From the NCBI GenBank assembly GCA_031263265.1, contig JAISGE010000143.1, forward strand, positions 1 to 38,943: a DNA stretch of 38,943 nt, written 5' to 3'. Origin of the DNA: Treponema sp. Its GTDB lineage: Bacteria; Spirochaetota; Spirochaetia; Treponematales; Breznakiellaceae. Of this stretch, positions 24,809 through 32,349 are shown in pieces. How positions within the stretch are numbered: the stretch's first letter is position 1; each line of letters opens with the position of its first letter. Position numbers and translations under genes: made by a program. The notes beneath the pieces were generated by a model that worked only from the letters and a program-made list of their open reading frames with translations, searched no databases and was not told the DNA's origin.

Positions 24809-24837
24809 TTGACATAACCATGGAGATCGCTTAGTGT
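24809..24837 (+). promoter_or_regulatory. Possible promoter for the small gene at 24924
   Basis: A perfect TTGACA (24809-24814) is followed after 17 nt by TAGTGT (24832-24837), a weak -10 match. The leader to the downstream gene would be about 80-110 nt. Confidence 0.3.
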
Positions 24838-24923
24838 ATAAAGGGACGTGCAGGAGATACCATAAGCCTCACCGACATCATAGGCAAGAAAATCAGGGGT
24901 TTCGGTTCGCTCCAGAGGATCGA

Positions 24924-25187
24924 TTGGCTAAAAAAGGCGAGTATAGAACAGATTATATGAAAAGATACGAGATGGTACGGGAAATATTCAACTCTTGTAG
25001 TAATAACCAGATGCGGGATGTGTTTATTAAAGAGATCGAGACCGATAGCGTAGATCATTCGGTACAGGAATTCCTTATCGGCGCCCAGGTACAGTACGAA
25101 AAACAGGAGAATCCCGATGGCTCGGTCATCTTCGACATAGACACCGACGGGATAAAGCAACGGATCACCTTCACCGAACTTGCATGA
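24924..25187 (+). CDS. Small acidic protein of unknown function
   Basis: An 87-aa protein if it starts at TTG 24924, which has AGAGG 5 nt upstream, or 76 aa from the ATG at 24957, which has no clear site. It reads MKRYEMVREIFNSCSNNQMR and later VQYEKQENPDGSVIFDIDTD, ending GIKQRITFTELA. It looks like a compact alpha-plus-beta fold without membrane or signal segment. The clean reading frame and the conserved-looking CSNNQMRDVF make it likely to be real, but I cannot name the family. Confidence 0.6.
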   Translation: MAKKGEYRTDYMKRYEMVREIFNSCSNNQMRDVFIKEIETDSVDHSVQEFLIGAQVQYEKQENPDGSVIFDIDTDGIKQRITFTELA

Positions 25188-25339
25188 TGCATCTGGTTCA
25201 GGCGGATGGATTGGGGTAACGCACGGTGTAATAGGCACCCGCTTCTTTTATCTCTTCTTATTTTATAGTATATTTAAGCTAGTTTCAAAACACGTACTGA
25301 AATAGGGTTAATATAAAAAATGTTAAGAGAGGAGAGCCA

Positions 25340-26581
25340 ATGAAACTATACAGCCGTGGACAGGTAATACGGTTTTGTGGGTTGAGCAGTCTCATCGTTG
25401 TCATGGGTGCGGTGTTTTTTGGATTGCTGACCCATAAAAGGGATGCTGCTCAAATTAGTGCTGGGGCAGGTTCCAGGGTATCGGAGCAGCACCAGGCAGA
25501 TCTGCCGGACTTGGGCTATCCTCAATCCGTCCAGCTCAATACCGCGGATCTCCTGCCTTATACCGAGGATGAACGGGAAAATATCACGATCTATGAACGG
25601 CTTAATGAGGCGGTGGTAAACATCACCACTGAAACCGTAGCCATCAACTGGTTTCTTGAGCCGGTACCCCAAGAGGGAGGTTCTGGATCGGGGTCCATCA
25701 TTGATACCCGGGGCTATGTATTAACCAATAACCACGTAATAGACAACGCCTACAAGGTGTTTATCAATCTTGCCGATGGGAGTCAGTTTGAGGGAACCGT
25801 GGTTGGAACTGATTCGGAAAATGACATCGCGGTTCTTAAATTCAATCCTCCCCGAGGCGTTGAACTGCGAACCGTACCTTTCGGGTCTTCCGGGAATCTC
25901 AAGGTAGGTCAGAAGGTATTGGCTATTGGGAATCCTTTTGCACTGGAACGAACCTTGACGGTGGGTATTGTTTCTGGTCTAGGTCGTCCCATCCAGACTT
26001 CCAAGCAGCATATCATCCGGGATATGATCCAGACCGATGCATCTATCAACCCGGGGAATTCCGGAGGTCCTCTGCTTGATACCCAGGGCCGTATGATCGG
26101 CATCAATACCATGATCTATTCTCCTTCCGGGGGATCCGTGGGTATTGGGTTTGCAGTACCGGTGAATACCGCCAAGCGGGTAGTAGCCGAACTCATCGAA
26201 TATGGAAAAGTCAGGCGGGGCTGGATTGACGCATCAGTGGTACAGCTTTTTCCTGCCCTGGTCCGGTATGCAAAATTGCCGGTGTCTACCGGGCTCTTAG
26301 TTTCCCGGACCAAGCGGAGCGGTTTCGCAGACCGGGCAGGTATCCGTCAAGGCAGCGAACCAGTACGGTACGGTTCTAGTGTGATTTATCTGGGGGGAGA
26401 CATCATCACCGCGGTTGACGGTATGAAGACCGATACTCTGGCGGATCTCTACTCGGCCTTGGAAGATAACAAGCCTGGAGAAAAGGTGGCCGTAGAAATC
26501 CGGCGCGGGGGAGAAACCATAAAAGTGGAGATGACTTTGGCAGACCGGGAAGAAGTGTTAAACCCTGAAGGGGTACGCTAA
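25340..26581 (+). CDS. DegP/HtrA-type serine protease
   Basis: A 413-aa membrane-anchored periplasmic quality-control protease. A single N-terminal membrane helix (CGLSSLIVVMGAVFFGLL) precedes the trypsin-like domain with H132 in TNNHVID, D162 in SENDIAVLK and S241 in INPGNSGGPLLD. One PDZ domain follows (STGLLVSRTKRSGFADRAGI to GGETIKVEMTL), so it is closer to DegS in layout than to two-PDZ DegP. GAGAGGAGAG lies just upstream of the ATG. The upstream gap holds an inverted repeat TTTCA-N10-TGAAA at 25284-25303 next to a weak TAATAT box, a possible operator. It is convergent with radC with no base between the two stop codons. Confidence 0.92.
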   Translation: MKLYSRGQVIRFCGLSSLIVVMGAVFFGLLTHKRDAAQISAGAGSRVSEQHQADLPDLGYPQSVQLNTADLLPYTEDERENITIYERLNEAVVNITTETVAINWFLEPVPQEGGSGSGSIIDTRGYVLTNNHVIDNAYKVFINLADGSQFEGTVVGTDSENDIAVLKFNPPRGVELRTVPFGSSGNLKVGQKVLAIGNPFALERTLTVGIVSGLGRPIQTSKQHIIRDMIQTDASINPGNSGGPLLDTQGRMIGINTMIYSPSGGSVGIGFAVPVNTAKRVVAELIEYGKVRRGWIDASVVQLFPALVRYAKLPVSTGLLVSRTKRSGFADRAGIRQGSEPVRYGSSVIYLGGDIITAVDGMKTDTLADLYSALEDNKPGEKVAVEIRRGGETIKVEMTLADREEVLNPEGVR

Positions 26582-27298
26582 CTAGAGTCTTCCGGTTTGA
26601 CGGTAACTGAGATAGGCGGTTTCAGAAAATATCAGATGATCGAGAAAATGTAATCCGAGGAGTTCTGCAGCAGCTTTGAGCCTGAGTGTGATGTCATCGT
26701 CTTCGGTAGAGGGGGTAAGCTGGCCGGAAGGGTGGTTGTGAGCCACAATCACCGCACTGGCCCGATCCAGGAGCGGATCGGCAAATACTTCCCGGGGATG
26801 TACGATGGTCCGGTTAACCAGACCAATAGTAACGATCCGTACTGCCAAGACCTCATGGGCTCCATTCAATGAAAGACAGATAAAACGTTCCTGTCTGCGA
26901 TCCGCATGGTGGCGGATCAGATCATAAATATCCTGGGGATGATGGATCCTAGTTCCTGCCACGCCCCATCGCCGTCTGCTGAATTCCAGCATGGCCACGA
27001 TGGAACAGGCCTTGCTCTTCCCCATTCCTTGGAAAAGGGACAGTTCCTTTACCGGAGGAATCCCTTTTTCTTGATCTAAGCGTTCCAGTAATGCCTTTGC
27101 CAAGGTGTGGGTATGTTTGCTCCGCATACCCACATTGAGGAAGATGGCAAGTAATTCCTGATCGGACATCGCATCAGGCCCGGCGCTGATGAGTTTTTCC
27201 CGGGGATCTTGCTCCTGAGAGAACATACCGGATTCGACCCCCTGACCAGGATCCCGGACTTCAATGGTGTTACCACAATCTAAATAGATACAATCCAT
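26582..27298 (-). CDS. radC: RadC-family JAMM/MPN protein
   Basis: A 238-aa protein with an N-terminal helix-hairpin-helix segment (FQGMGKSKACSIVAMLEF) and a C-terminal JAMM metal site: H187 and H189 in AHNHPSGQLTPSTEDDD with D200. The family is named after a DNA-repair phenotype, but its true role is unresolved. A second start at 27226 (MFSQEQDPREKLISAG) matches the usual RadC N-terminus and has AGGGGGT 11 nt upstream, so the protein may be 24 residues shorter. The stop codon abuts that of the convergent protease gene. Confidence 0.9.
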   Translation of the reverse strand: MDCIYLDCGNTIEVRDPGQGVESGMFSQEQDPREKLISAGPDAMSDQELLAIFLNVGMRSKHTHTLAKALLERLDQEKGIPPVKELSLFQGMGKSKACSIVAMLEFSRRRWGVAGTRIHHPQDIYDLIRHHADRRQERFICLSLNGAHEVLAVRIVTIGLVNRTIVHPREVFADPLLDRASAVIVAHNHPSGQLTPSTEDDDITLRLKAAAELLGLHFLDHLIFSETAYLSYRQTGRL

Positions 27299-27350
27299 AC
27301 CCTAATAACGATACGGTTATGGGTTATGCTTTAAGACCGCCCCAAAAATG

Positions 27351-28433
27351 TTAGTGTTGTTCCAGAGCTGCTGCCAGTGCCTGGCGGGGATCGCCCTTAG
27401 CCGTCAAGGTTTTCGCAGCAGCGATAAACAGGGGTAGATCCTCACCGGAACGTTCATAGAGGGCCTTGAAATAATCCCCCTCATCGTAATAGAGGCGGAA
27501 GAGTTCCAGATATCCATTATTCACCGGTAAACGGGAAAAGCCCCGGTACGCATCGCTGTTGAATCGGGTTTCATATTCTGCAGCAAACCGGTTTTGTGCG
27601 GCCTGGATCAGGGTTTCCTTCTGCTGCAACTTTTCTGCTCGATCCAAGGAACTGGTATACAAGGCATCTAACTCGGCTATCATGCCCTGTATGAACGCCA
27701 GGTAAGCCGCCTGATCTCTTTCAGCATCTATCATGCGCTGGTATTCCTCAGCATCAGGACCAAAACGCTTTTCCATGTAAAGCCGGGCTCCCTCACTGCC
27801 CACAAATTCTGCCAATTCCTCGTTGAACTGGGATTGCCCTTTCAGATAGACCGTGGCATGTAAGGTTTCATGGATAATCAGATCCGCCAGATGATAGATA
27901 GGATAGTCCCGCATATAGGAATAGAGGGGATCTGAAAACCAACCCAAGGTGCTAAAGGCATCAACCTGCCGGATCCATACATCAAGCCCCTGTTTCTTGA
28001 GCTTTTCCGCTTCCTTACGGGCATCCTCTGGATTGAAAAAACCCTTATAGGGAACCTTACCCACCACAGGAAACCACCACTCATGCCGGGCAAAGGAATC
28101 CGCTGCAGATGCAGAAACTACTGCGGCTAAGTAGTCCCGATTAAGCGCAACGTATCGGGTATAATTGGTGCTTTCCTTGAGTCCCAGTTCTTCGACGGCA
28201 AAGCGACGAATATCCTGAATGGCTTCCACGAAGCGGCGGTTTTCCTCAAACTCCTCGGGAGTAGCCGTATCCAGGAGGGATTCCAGAGGAATCCCCCGGT
28301 GCAGATACCCCAGCATGGTGAAGCCCTGTTTCAGGGTATAGCAGCCGGAAAAAAACACCATACCGCCAAGAAGGAGAAAGGTCCCTCCTGCTACCGGCAG
28401 GAAGGACCATAGAACGGAAGGTATTGGTTTCAT
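27351..28433 (-). CDS. Putative lipoprotein zinc aminopeptidase
   Basis: A 360-aa exported lipoprotein: signal sequence with lipobox FSGC at about residue 31, then a metallopeptidase domain. The zinc site is IIHETLHATVY with the third ligand probably the Glu in FNEELAEFVG. This pattern fits the predicted aminopeptidase family (COG4324/PF10023). GWFSDPLYSYM upstream of the site is also typical. The substrate is unknown. It lies 71 nt downstream of the chemoreceptor gene and 52 nt upstream of radC on the same strand. Confidence 0.85.
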   Translation of the reverse strand: MKPIPSVLWSFLPVAGGTFLLLGGMVFFSGCYTLKQGFTMLGYLHRGIPLESLLDTATPEEFEENRRFVEAIQDIRRFAVEELGLKESTNYTRYVALNRDYLAAVVSASAADSFARHEWWFPVVGKVPYKGFFNPEDARKEAEKLKKQGLDVWIRQVDAFSTLGWFSDPLYSYMRDYPIYHLADLIIHETLHATVYLKGQSQFNEELAEFVGSEGARLYMEKRFGPDAEEYQRMIDAERDQAAYLAFIQGMIAELDALYTSSLDRAEKLQQKETLIQAAQNRFAAEYETRFNSDAYRGFSRLPVNNGYLELFRLYYDEGDYFKALYERSGEDLPLFIAAAKTLTAKGDPRQALAAALEQH

Positions 28434-28504
28434 TAAAGGTAAGTATAATGAAGAAAAGGAAGAGTGAGTAGATCAGATGAGTGGATATAAGACCGCATAC
28501 CACC

Positions 28505-30703
28505 TTAGGATGCACCAACCTTAAACTTGGAGACTTCTTGCACCAACACCATAATGCTGTCTTTGTTCTGTACAGTCAACTCGTTTATCTTATTTACCGC
28601 TACATTCACATTATCCGCCCCTACGGCCATCTCGGTCATACCCTCGTGTATTTCATGGGTTACTGATGCAAGGTTCTGGCTCTCCTTAATCACCTCTTTG
28701 CTCCCTTGCTGCATCTCCTTTGAACTCCCCTTCACCAAAAGCGTTACGTCATTCACCGATCCCACCGCTTCAAGTACCTGTTTACTCCCGGCATTCTGTT
28801 CTTCCATTGCCTGCCGGATGTATTCTTCCTGGTCGGAAACCGTCCGTACCCCCTTGTCTATGGCTTCAAATTTGTTCAACACCGAATCAGTTGATTTGCT
28901 TATCTTGTCTATAGAATCTTTGATCTTCTTTACCACTAAGCCAATGGTCTTTGATTGTTCCCCGGAAGATTCCGCCAGCTTCCTGATCTCATCCGCCACT
29001 ACCGCAAAACCCTTCCCCACTTCTCCTGCATGTGCCGCTTCAATCGCCGCATTCATCGACAAGAGATTCGTTTGACTTGCGATGTTTTCCATCACCGCAT
29101 TGATCTCCAGCAAGCCTTCGGATTGCCGGGCTATTTCCTGTATATCTTCGGCTACTTCCTGAAGTCCGCTGCGCCCCACTTCAGAAGCAGAAGCCAGGGA
29201 TTTTACATTAGTCGTGTTTTTTACCAGCACTTGGGTTACCGATTGGATATTGGTAAGCATCTGTTCAATAGCCGCTGAGGAGCGGGATATGCTATCGCTT
29301 TGCGTATCAATATGGCCGTTAAGTTTATGAATCTCCTGGGTGATCTGTTCCATGGTTACACCGGCTTGTCTCACTCCGGTGGACTGATAGGTTACTCTGC
29401 CTTTAATGTTCTGGATATTGGCGGTAATCTCGTTCATGGCCGCAGCACTTTCCGTCATATTACTGGCAAGATCGCTTCCAATATTCAATAGACCGTTAGC
29501 TTGATCTTTTATGACGATGACTAAGCCTTTGATCCGTTCCATGGTAGCGTTGAAATACTTTGCCAAGTCTCCTATTTCGTCCTTTTGATATACATTCACG
29601 GTTTTCGTCAAGTCTCCCTCTCCTTCGGATATATCCTTGAGGGTATTCGCCACGATCACGATGGGTTTGGCAATCCTATGAGCAACCATAAAGGTGATAA
29701 CCGCACCGATAAGGATCACGGCAATGGCCAGGACAATCATAAACTTGGTAAGCGTATGGATATCATGCAGAATAACATCTTCAGGGCTCTCTACCATAAT
29801 CGACCAAAAGTTATTATGCCCTTCCCCTATGATAAATGGGTACTGTACCGTATAGACTGAAGCTTTCAGAAGCTCTGAATAGGAGGTCAACTCAAAGGTC
29901 TGTCCGTTACGTATGGCTTGTTCGAGCTGGGTCTCATATCCGAAATAGAAGGTGTCCACTTCCCGGTAGTTCTTACCAACTCGGTCGGGGATAAAACTGC
30001 CAATGATGGTTCCGTTGGTTGAATACACCGAGACTGCATAAATATCGTCATTGGTATTGATGATATTTTCAATAACCCCTTGGATGGCCTGGGCATTCAC
30101 GATAACTCCTGACGAGGCGATGACTTGCTTGGTCTGGGGATGGATAACCGGCACCTCTATAGTGATGGTCAAGATTTCCTTTCCTTGAGAGATCAACGGC
30201 CGGGGATCTCCTATGATCACTTCTCCCCTTGCCATATCTCGCTCTATTGATGCAACATCGGGGTAGGAAGTATATTCGGTCATTCCCTGTTCTTGATGAT
30301 AATAAGGGGCAAACTGACCGCTTGTGGTTGACCCAGGGGTTCCCGCATAGTCACTGTCCTGGCCGTCTAAGACATTTGACTTCCACACCCCAAAGATACC
30401 AATGAGGTCTTGCTCGTCTACCAATACGGCCCGCATATTTTCCCTAAACCAGAACCGTCTTATAGAGGGGTCAATGGTCTCGAAGTCCGCCATGATACCT
30501 CCCAGTACCTTGGCAACCCGGAGGTAGCCTTCATACTGGCCTTGAATAAACAACGCCTGTTGAGCAGCCAGACGATTCAAACTTTCTTTGGCACTTGCAA
30601 GCTGCACCTCAGAACTCCGATAAAGGCTTATAATGACAAGGGAACTTACCCCGATGATGAGGATACTCATAACCACCATAGTTAGCCTATATTTCAAACG
30701 CAT
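28505..30703 (-). CDS. Methyl-accepting chemotaxis protein (double-Cache type)
   Basis: A 732-aa chemoreceptor. Layout: membrane helix 1 (LTMVVMSILIIGVSSLVIIS), a periplasmic Cache sensor of about 280 residues with GDPRPLISQGKEILTITIEV, membrane helix 2 (FMIVLAIAVILIGAVITFMV), a HAMP domain (AHRIAKPIVIVANTLKDISE) and a long signalling coiled coil. The kinase-binding tip is the highly conserved IASQTNLLSMNAAIEAAHAG followed by GKGFAVVADEIRKLAE. Cache domains commonly bind amino or carboxylic acids; the ligand here is unknown. AAGGAG lies 7 nt upstream. A 16-base C tract on the coding strand lies 112-127 nt ahead of the start and probably makes expression variable (see findings). Confidence 0.97.
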   Translation of the reverse strand: MRLKYRLTMVVMSILIIGVSSLVIISLYRSSEVQLASAKESLNRLAAQQALFIQGQYEGYLRVAKVLGGIMADFETIDPSIRRFWFRENMRAVLVDEQDLIGIFGVWKSNVLDGQDSDYAGTPGSTTSGQFAPYYHQEQGMTEYTSYPDVASIERDMARGEVIIGDPRPLISQGKEILTITIEVPVIHPQTKQVIASSGVIVNAQAIQGVIENIINTNDDIYAVSVYSTNGTIIGSFIPDRVGKNYREVDTFYFGYETQLEQAIRNGQTFELTSYSELLKASVYTVQYPFIIGEGHNNFWSIMVESPEDVILHDIHTLTKFMIVLAIAVILIGAVITFMVAHRIAKPIVIVANTLKDISEGEGDLTKTVNVYQKDEIGDLAKYFNATMERIKGLVIVIKDQANGLLNIGSDLASNMTESAAAMNEITANIQNIKGRVTYQSTGVRQAGVTMEQITQEIHKLNGHIDTQSDSISRSSAAIEQMLTNIQSVTQVLVKNTTNVKSLASASEVGRSGLQEVAEDIQEIARQSEGLLEINAVMENIASQTNLLSMNAAIEAAHAGEVGKGFAVVADEIRKLAESSGEQSKTIGLVVKKIKDSIDKISKSTDSVLNKFEAIDKGVRTVSDQEEYIRQAMEEQNAGSKQVLEAVGSVNDVTLLVKGSSKEMQQGSKEVIKESQNLASVTHEIHEGMTEMAVGADNVNVAVNKINELTVQNKDSIMVLVQEVSKFKVGAS

Positions 30704-30757
30704 ATAAAGCTCCTTAAACAGTACCTTCCTAGATTACATCTTGGCGAATTAAAAATA

Positions 30758-30865
30758 CTACACTACTCCTTCAAAAAAGGAAATAAAACAAGAGAACACA
30801 AAGGACCTATATATTTTATAGGGGGGGGGGGGGGGGTGTAAACAAATAGAGAAATGAGACGGCAT
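30758..30865 (-). CDS. Possible 35-aa ORF crossing the poly-C tract
   Basis: ATG at 30865 follows AAAGGAGG at a 9-nt spacing, one of the better ribosome binding sites in the window. With 16 C the frame reads MPSHFSICLHPPPPPYKIY and ends at TAG 30758, 55 nt before the chemoreceptor start. One C more would stop it at once (HPPPPPL then TAA). One C fewer shifts it to a frame that ends about 10 nt further upstream. No frame runs into the chemoreceptor. It may be a phase-variable upstream ORF or chance; no homology is recognised. Confidence 0.25.
   Translation of the reverse strand: MPSHFSICLHPPPPPYKIYRSFVFSCFISFFEGVV
30815..30842 (-). promoter_or_regulatory. Putative phase-variable chemoreceptor promoter with C16 spacer
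   Basis: On the minus strand TTTACA (30842-30837) is followed by exactly 16 C (30836-30821) and TATAAA (30820-30815). The whole -35/-10 spacer is one homopolymer. Transcription would start near 30808, giving a leader of about 105 nt. A spacer of 16-18 should be active; gain or loss of a few C by slippage would weaken it. Confidence 0.55.
30821..30836. repeat. Homopolymer tract G16 (C16 on minus strand)
   Basis: Sixteen uninterrupted G in an otherwise AT-rich gap. The next longest G run I noticed is eight. Tracts of this length are strongly prone to slipped-strand mispairing. Confidence 0.95.
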
Positions 30866-30910
30866 TTACAAATTCCTCCTTTGCGCTGGATGCCTAAAAT
30901 TATTTTGTTC

Positions 30911-30941
30911 AATATAAGCATAGATCACCATCACATGTCAA
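30911..30941 (-). promoter_or_regulatory. Second, distal promoter candidate of the chemoreceptor region
   Basis: On the minus strand a perfect TTGACA (30941-30936) is followed by TTATAT or TATATT at 18 or 19 nt (30917-30911). It would drive a transcript that starts near 30904 and includes the 35-aa ORF, the C tract and then the chemoreceptor gene. Confidence 0.35.
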
Positions 30942-31006
30942 GTAAGAATTACTAGCAATCTAAAAAAATTACCTTGACTTAACATGAGTTCGATGAAAAG
31001 CTAAAC

Positions 31007-31066
31007 GAGGAGAGGCAAGCGTCTTGCATCGTGGAAGCCCCGGATAGACGGCTTATCGGTCTCCTC
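31007..31066. other. Three-way-junction-like structured element
   Basis: GAGGAGA (31007-31013) pairs with TCTCCTC (31060-31066). Inside are two perfect hairpins: GCAAG-CGT-CTTGC (31015-31027) and AAGCC with GGCTT (31035-31039 and 31050-31054). The 60-nt unit lies between the aldo/keto reductase stop and the chemoreceptor promoter region. It could be a small RNA, the 3' end of the reductase message or a recombination-type DNA structure. No known family was recognised. Confidence 0.4.
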
Positions 31067-31071
31067 ATCTA

Positions 31072-31086
31072 GGCGGCTGTGCCGCC
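31072..31086 (-). terminator. GC-rich hairpin after the aldo/keto reductase gene
   Basis: GGCGGC-TGT-GCCGCC is a perfect 6-bp stem with a 3-nt loop, 17 nt after the reductase stop on the minus strand. It lacks a T run. It may end the reductase message together with the neighbouring structured element. Confidence 0.4.
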
Positions 31087-31102
31087 GCCATACAATCAGG
31101 TT

Positions 31103-32251
31103 TTATTGCCCTTTCAAACCGTGTTCGTAAAGTTCCCCAATGGTTTTCATCCAGTGGGGAATGTCGATGTGCTGAGGACAGAGGGTCTTACATGCGCCAC
31201 ATGCAATGCAATTTGATGCACGTTCCGCATCCTTGAAAAACCCGTATTCCATTTCAAAGTGCATCTTTGCCATAGGGTTCGACTGGGCGGTTGCCCGTTT
31301 GTAATTGTTGTATACCCCCAGGTTCTTGGGGATTTCAACGCCTTGCGGACAGTCCATACAGTAACGGCAACTGGTACAGGGAACTGCTCCTGCCTTACGG
31401 TAGGCTGTCAGGGCTTTTTCAATCACCCCGCGCTCTTCATCGGTAAGCGGCTTGAGGGGACTCATGGTTTGTACGTTGTCTTGTACTTGTTCCAGCGTGC
31501 TCATACCGCTTAAAACCACCTGTACACCGGGAAGGGAGGCGGCGTAACGCAGCGCCCATGCTGCAAGACTCGCCTGGGGGTCCGCGGCTTTGAGAATCCC
31601 GGCCGCTTCCTCAGGCAGGTTTGCCAGGGATCCGCCCCGGATAGGTTCCATGATGCATACCGGTATGTTTTTTTGCTCCAGGATCCCGTACAATTTCCCT
31701 GCTTGCTGCAATTCCCAATCCACATAGTTAAGCTGAATCTGCGCAAAGTCCCAGTCGTATTGTTCTACGACTCGTTGCAGCAGTTCAGGCCGGTCGTGAA
31801 AGGAAAACCCAAGATAGTTGATAAGCCCCTGCTCCTGTTTTTGCTTGAGCTTTTCATAGACCTTGAGGGAAGTTACGGTCTGTATATGGGCCTGATTGAT
31901 ATTATGGAGAAGGTAAAAATCAAAGTAGTCGGTTCGGCATTTTTTAAGCTGCTCGTTAAAAATACGTTCTACATCCTCCTCCGCTTTAAGCGCCATGAGC
32001 GGCATTTTGTCGGCCAGGTAAAAACGGTTTCGCGGGTAGCGGGAAAGCGCCTCCCCTGCAAAGTATTCTGAATTGCCGTTATGGTACATCCATGCGGTAT
32101 CAAAATAGTTTACGCCCTGTGCAAGAGCAAAATCCACCATTTCAATACCTTTAGCCGTGTCTACATCCCCATAGTCCCCGGTACAGGGCAGCCGCATCAG
32201 CCCAAACCCCAACAACCCTATGTTTCCATTCTTCAGATTTCTTATTTCCAT
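31103..32251 (-). CDS. Aldo/keto reductase with C-terminal 2[4Fe-4S] ferredoxin domain
   Basis: A 382-aa oxidoreductase. The barrel has the tetrad residues in FDTAWMYHNGNSE (Asp, Tyr), LADKMP (Lys) and FYLLHNIN (His). NAD(P)-binding-side motifs are VCIMEPIRGGSLA and VVLSGMSTLEQ. Two ferredoxin clusters follow in the last 90 residues: CTSCRYCMDCPQG and CIACGACKTLCPQ. This fused type is common in anaerobes and probably links carbonyl reduction to ferredoxin. The substrate is unknown. AGGAG precedes the ATG. It stands alone, 98 nt upstream of the rRNA-methyltransferase stop. Confidence 0.94.
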   Translation of the reverse strand: MEIRNLKNGNIGLLGFGLMRLPCTGDYGDVDTAKGIEMVDFALAQGVNYFDTAWMYHNGNSEYFAGEALSRYPRNRFYLADKMPLMALKAEEDVERIFNEQLKKCRTDYFDFYLLHNINQAHIQTVTSLKVYEKLKQKQEQGLINYLGFSFHDRPELLQRVVEQYDWDFAQIQLNYVDWELQQAGKLYGILEQKNIPVCIMEPIRGGSLANLPEEAAGILKAADPQASLAAWALRYAASLPGVQVVLSGMSTLEQVQDNVQTMSPLKPLTDEERGVIEKALTAYRKAGAVPCTSCRYCMDCPQGVEIPKNLGVYNNYKRATAQSNPMAKMHFEMEYGFFKDAERASNCIACGACKTLCPQHIDIPHWMKTIGELYEHGLKGQ

Positions 32252-32349
32252 TTAGGTACACTCCTATCATGCTTACCGCAATGAGCTTATGCTACTCGTT
32301 AGCGTTAACGTTAAGTCAAGTACTTGAAACGGTTTTTGAAGGGAAAAAT

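Noticed and set aside
24860..24959. Open frame reading ISLTDIIGKKIRGFGSLQ in front of the small gene
   Set aside because: It has no usable start codon and ends at a TGA overlapping the ATG of the next frame; a frameshifted longer gene cannot be shown from this sequence.
27225..27245. GATTCGACCCC resembling a tRNA T-loop
   Set aside because: It lies inside radC, and no acceptor or anticodon stems can be formed around it.
28527..29075. 182-codon open frame on the plus strand
   Set aside because: It is antisense to the conserved signalling domain of the chemoreceptor; Ser/Thr-rich shadow composition and no start signal.
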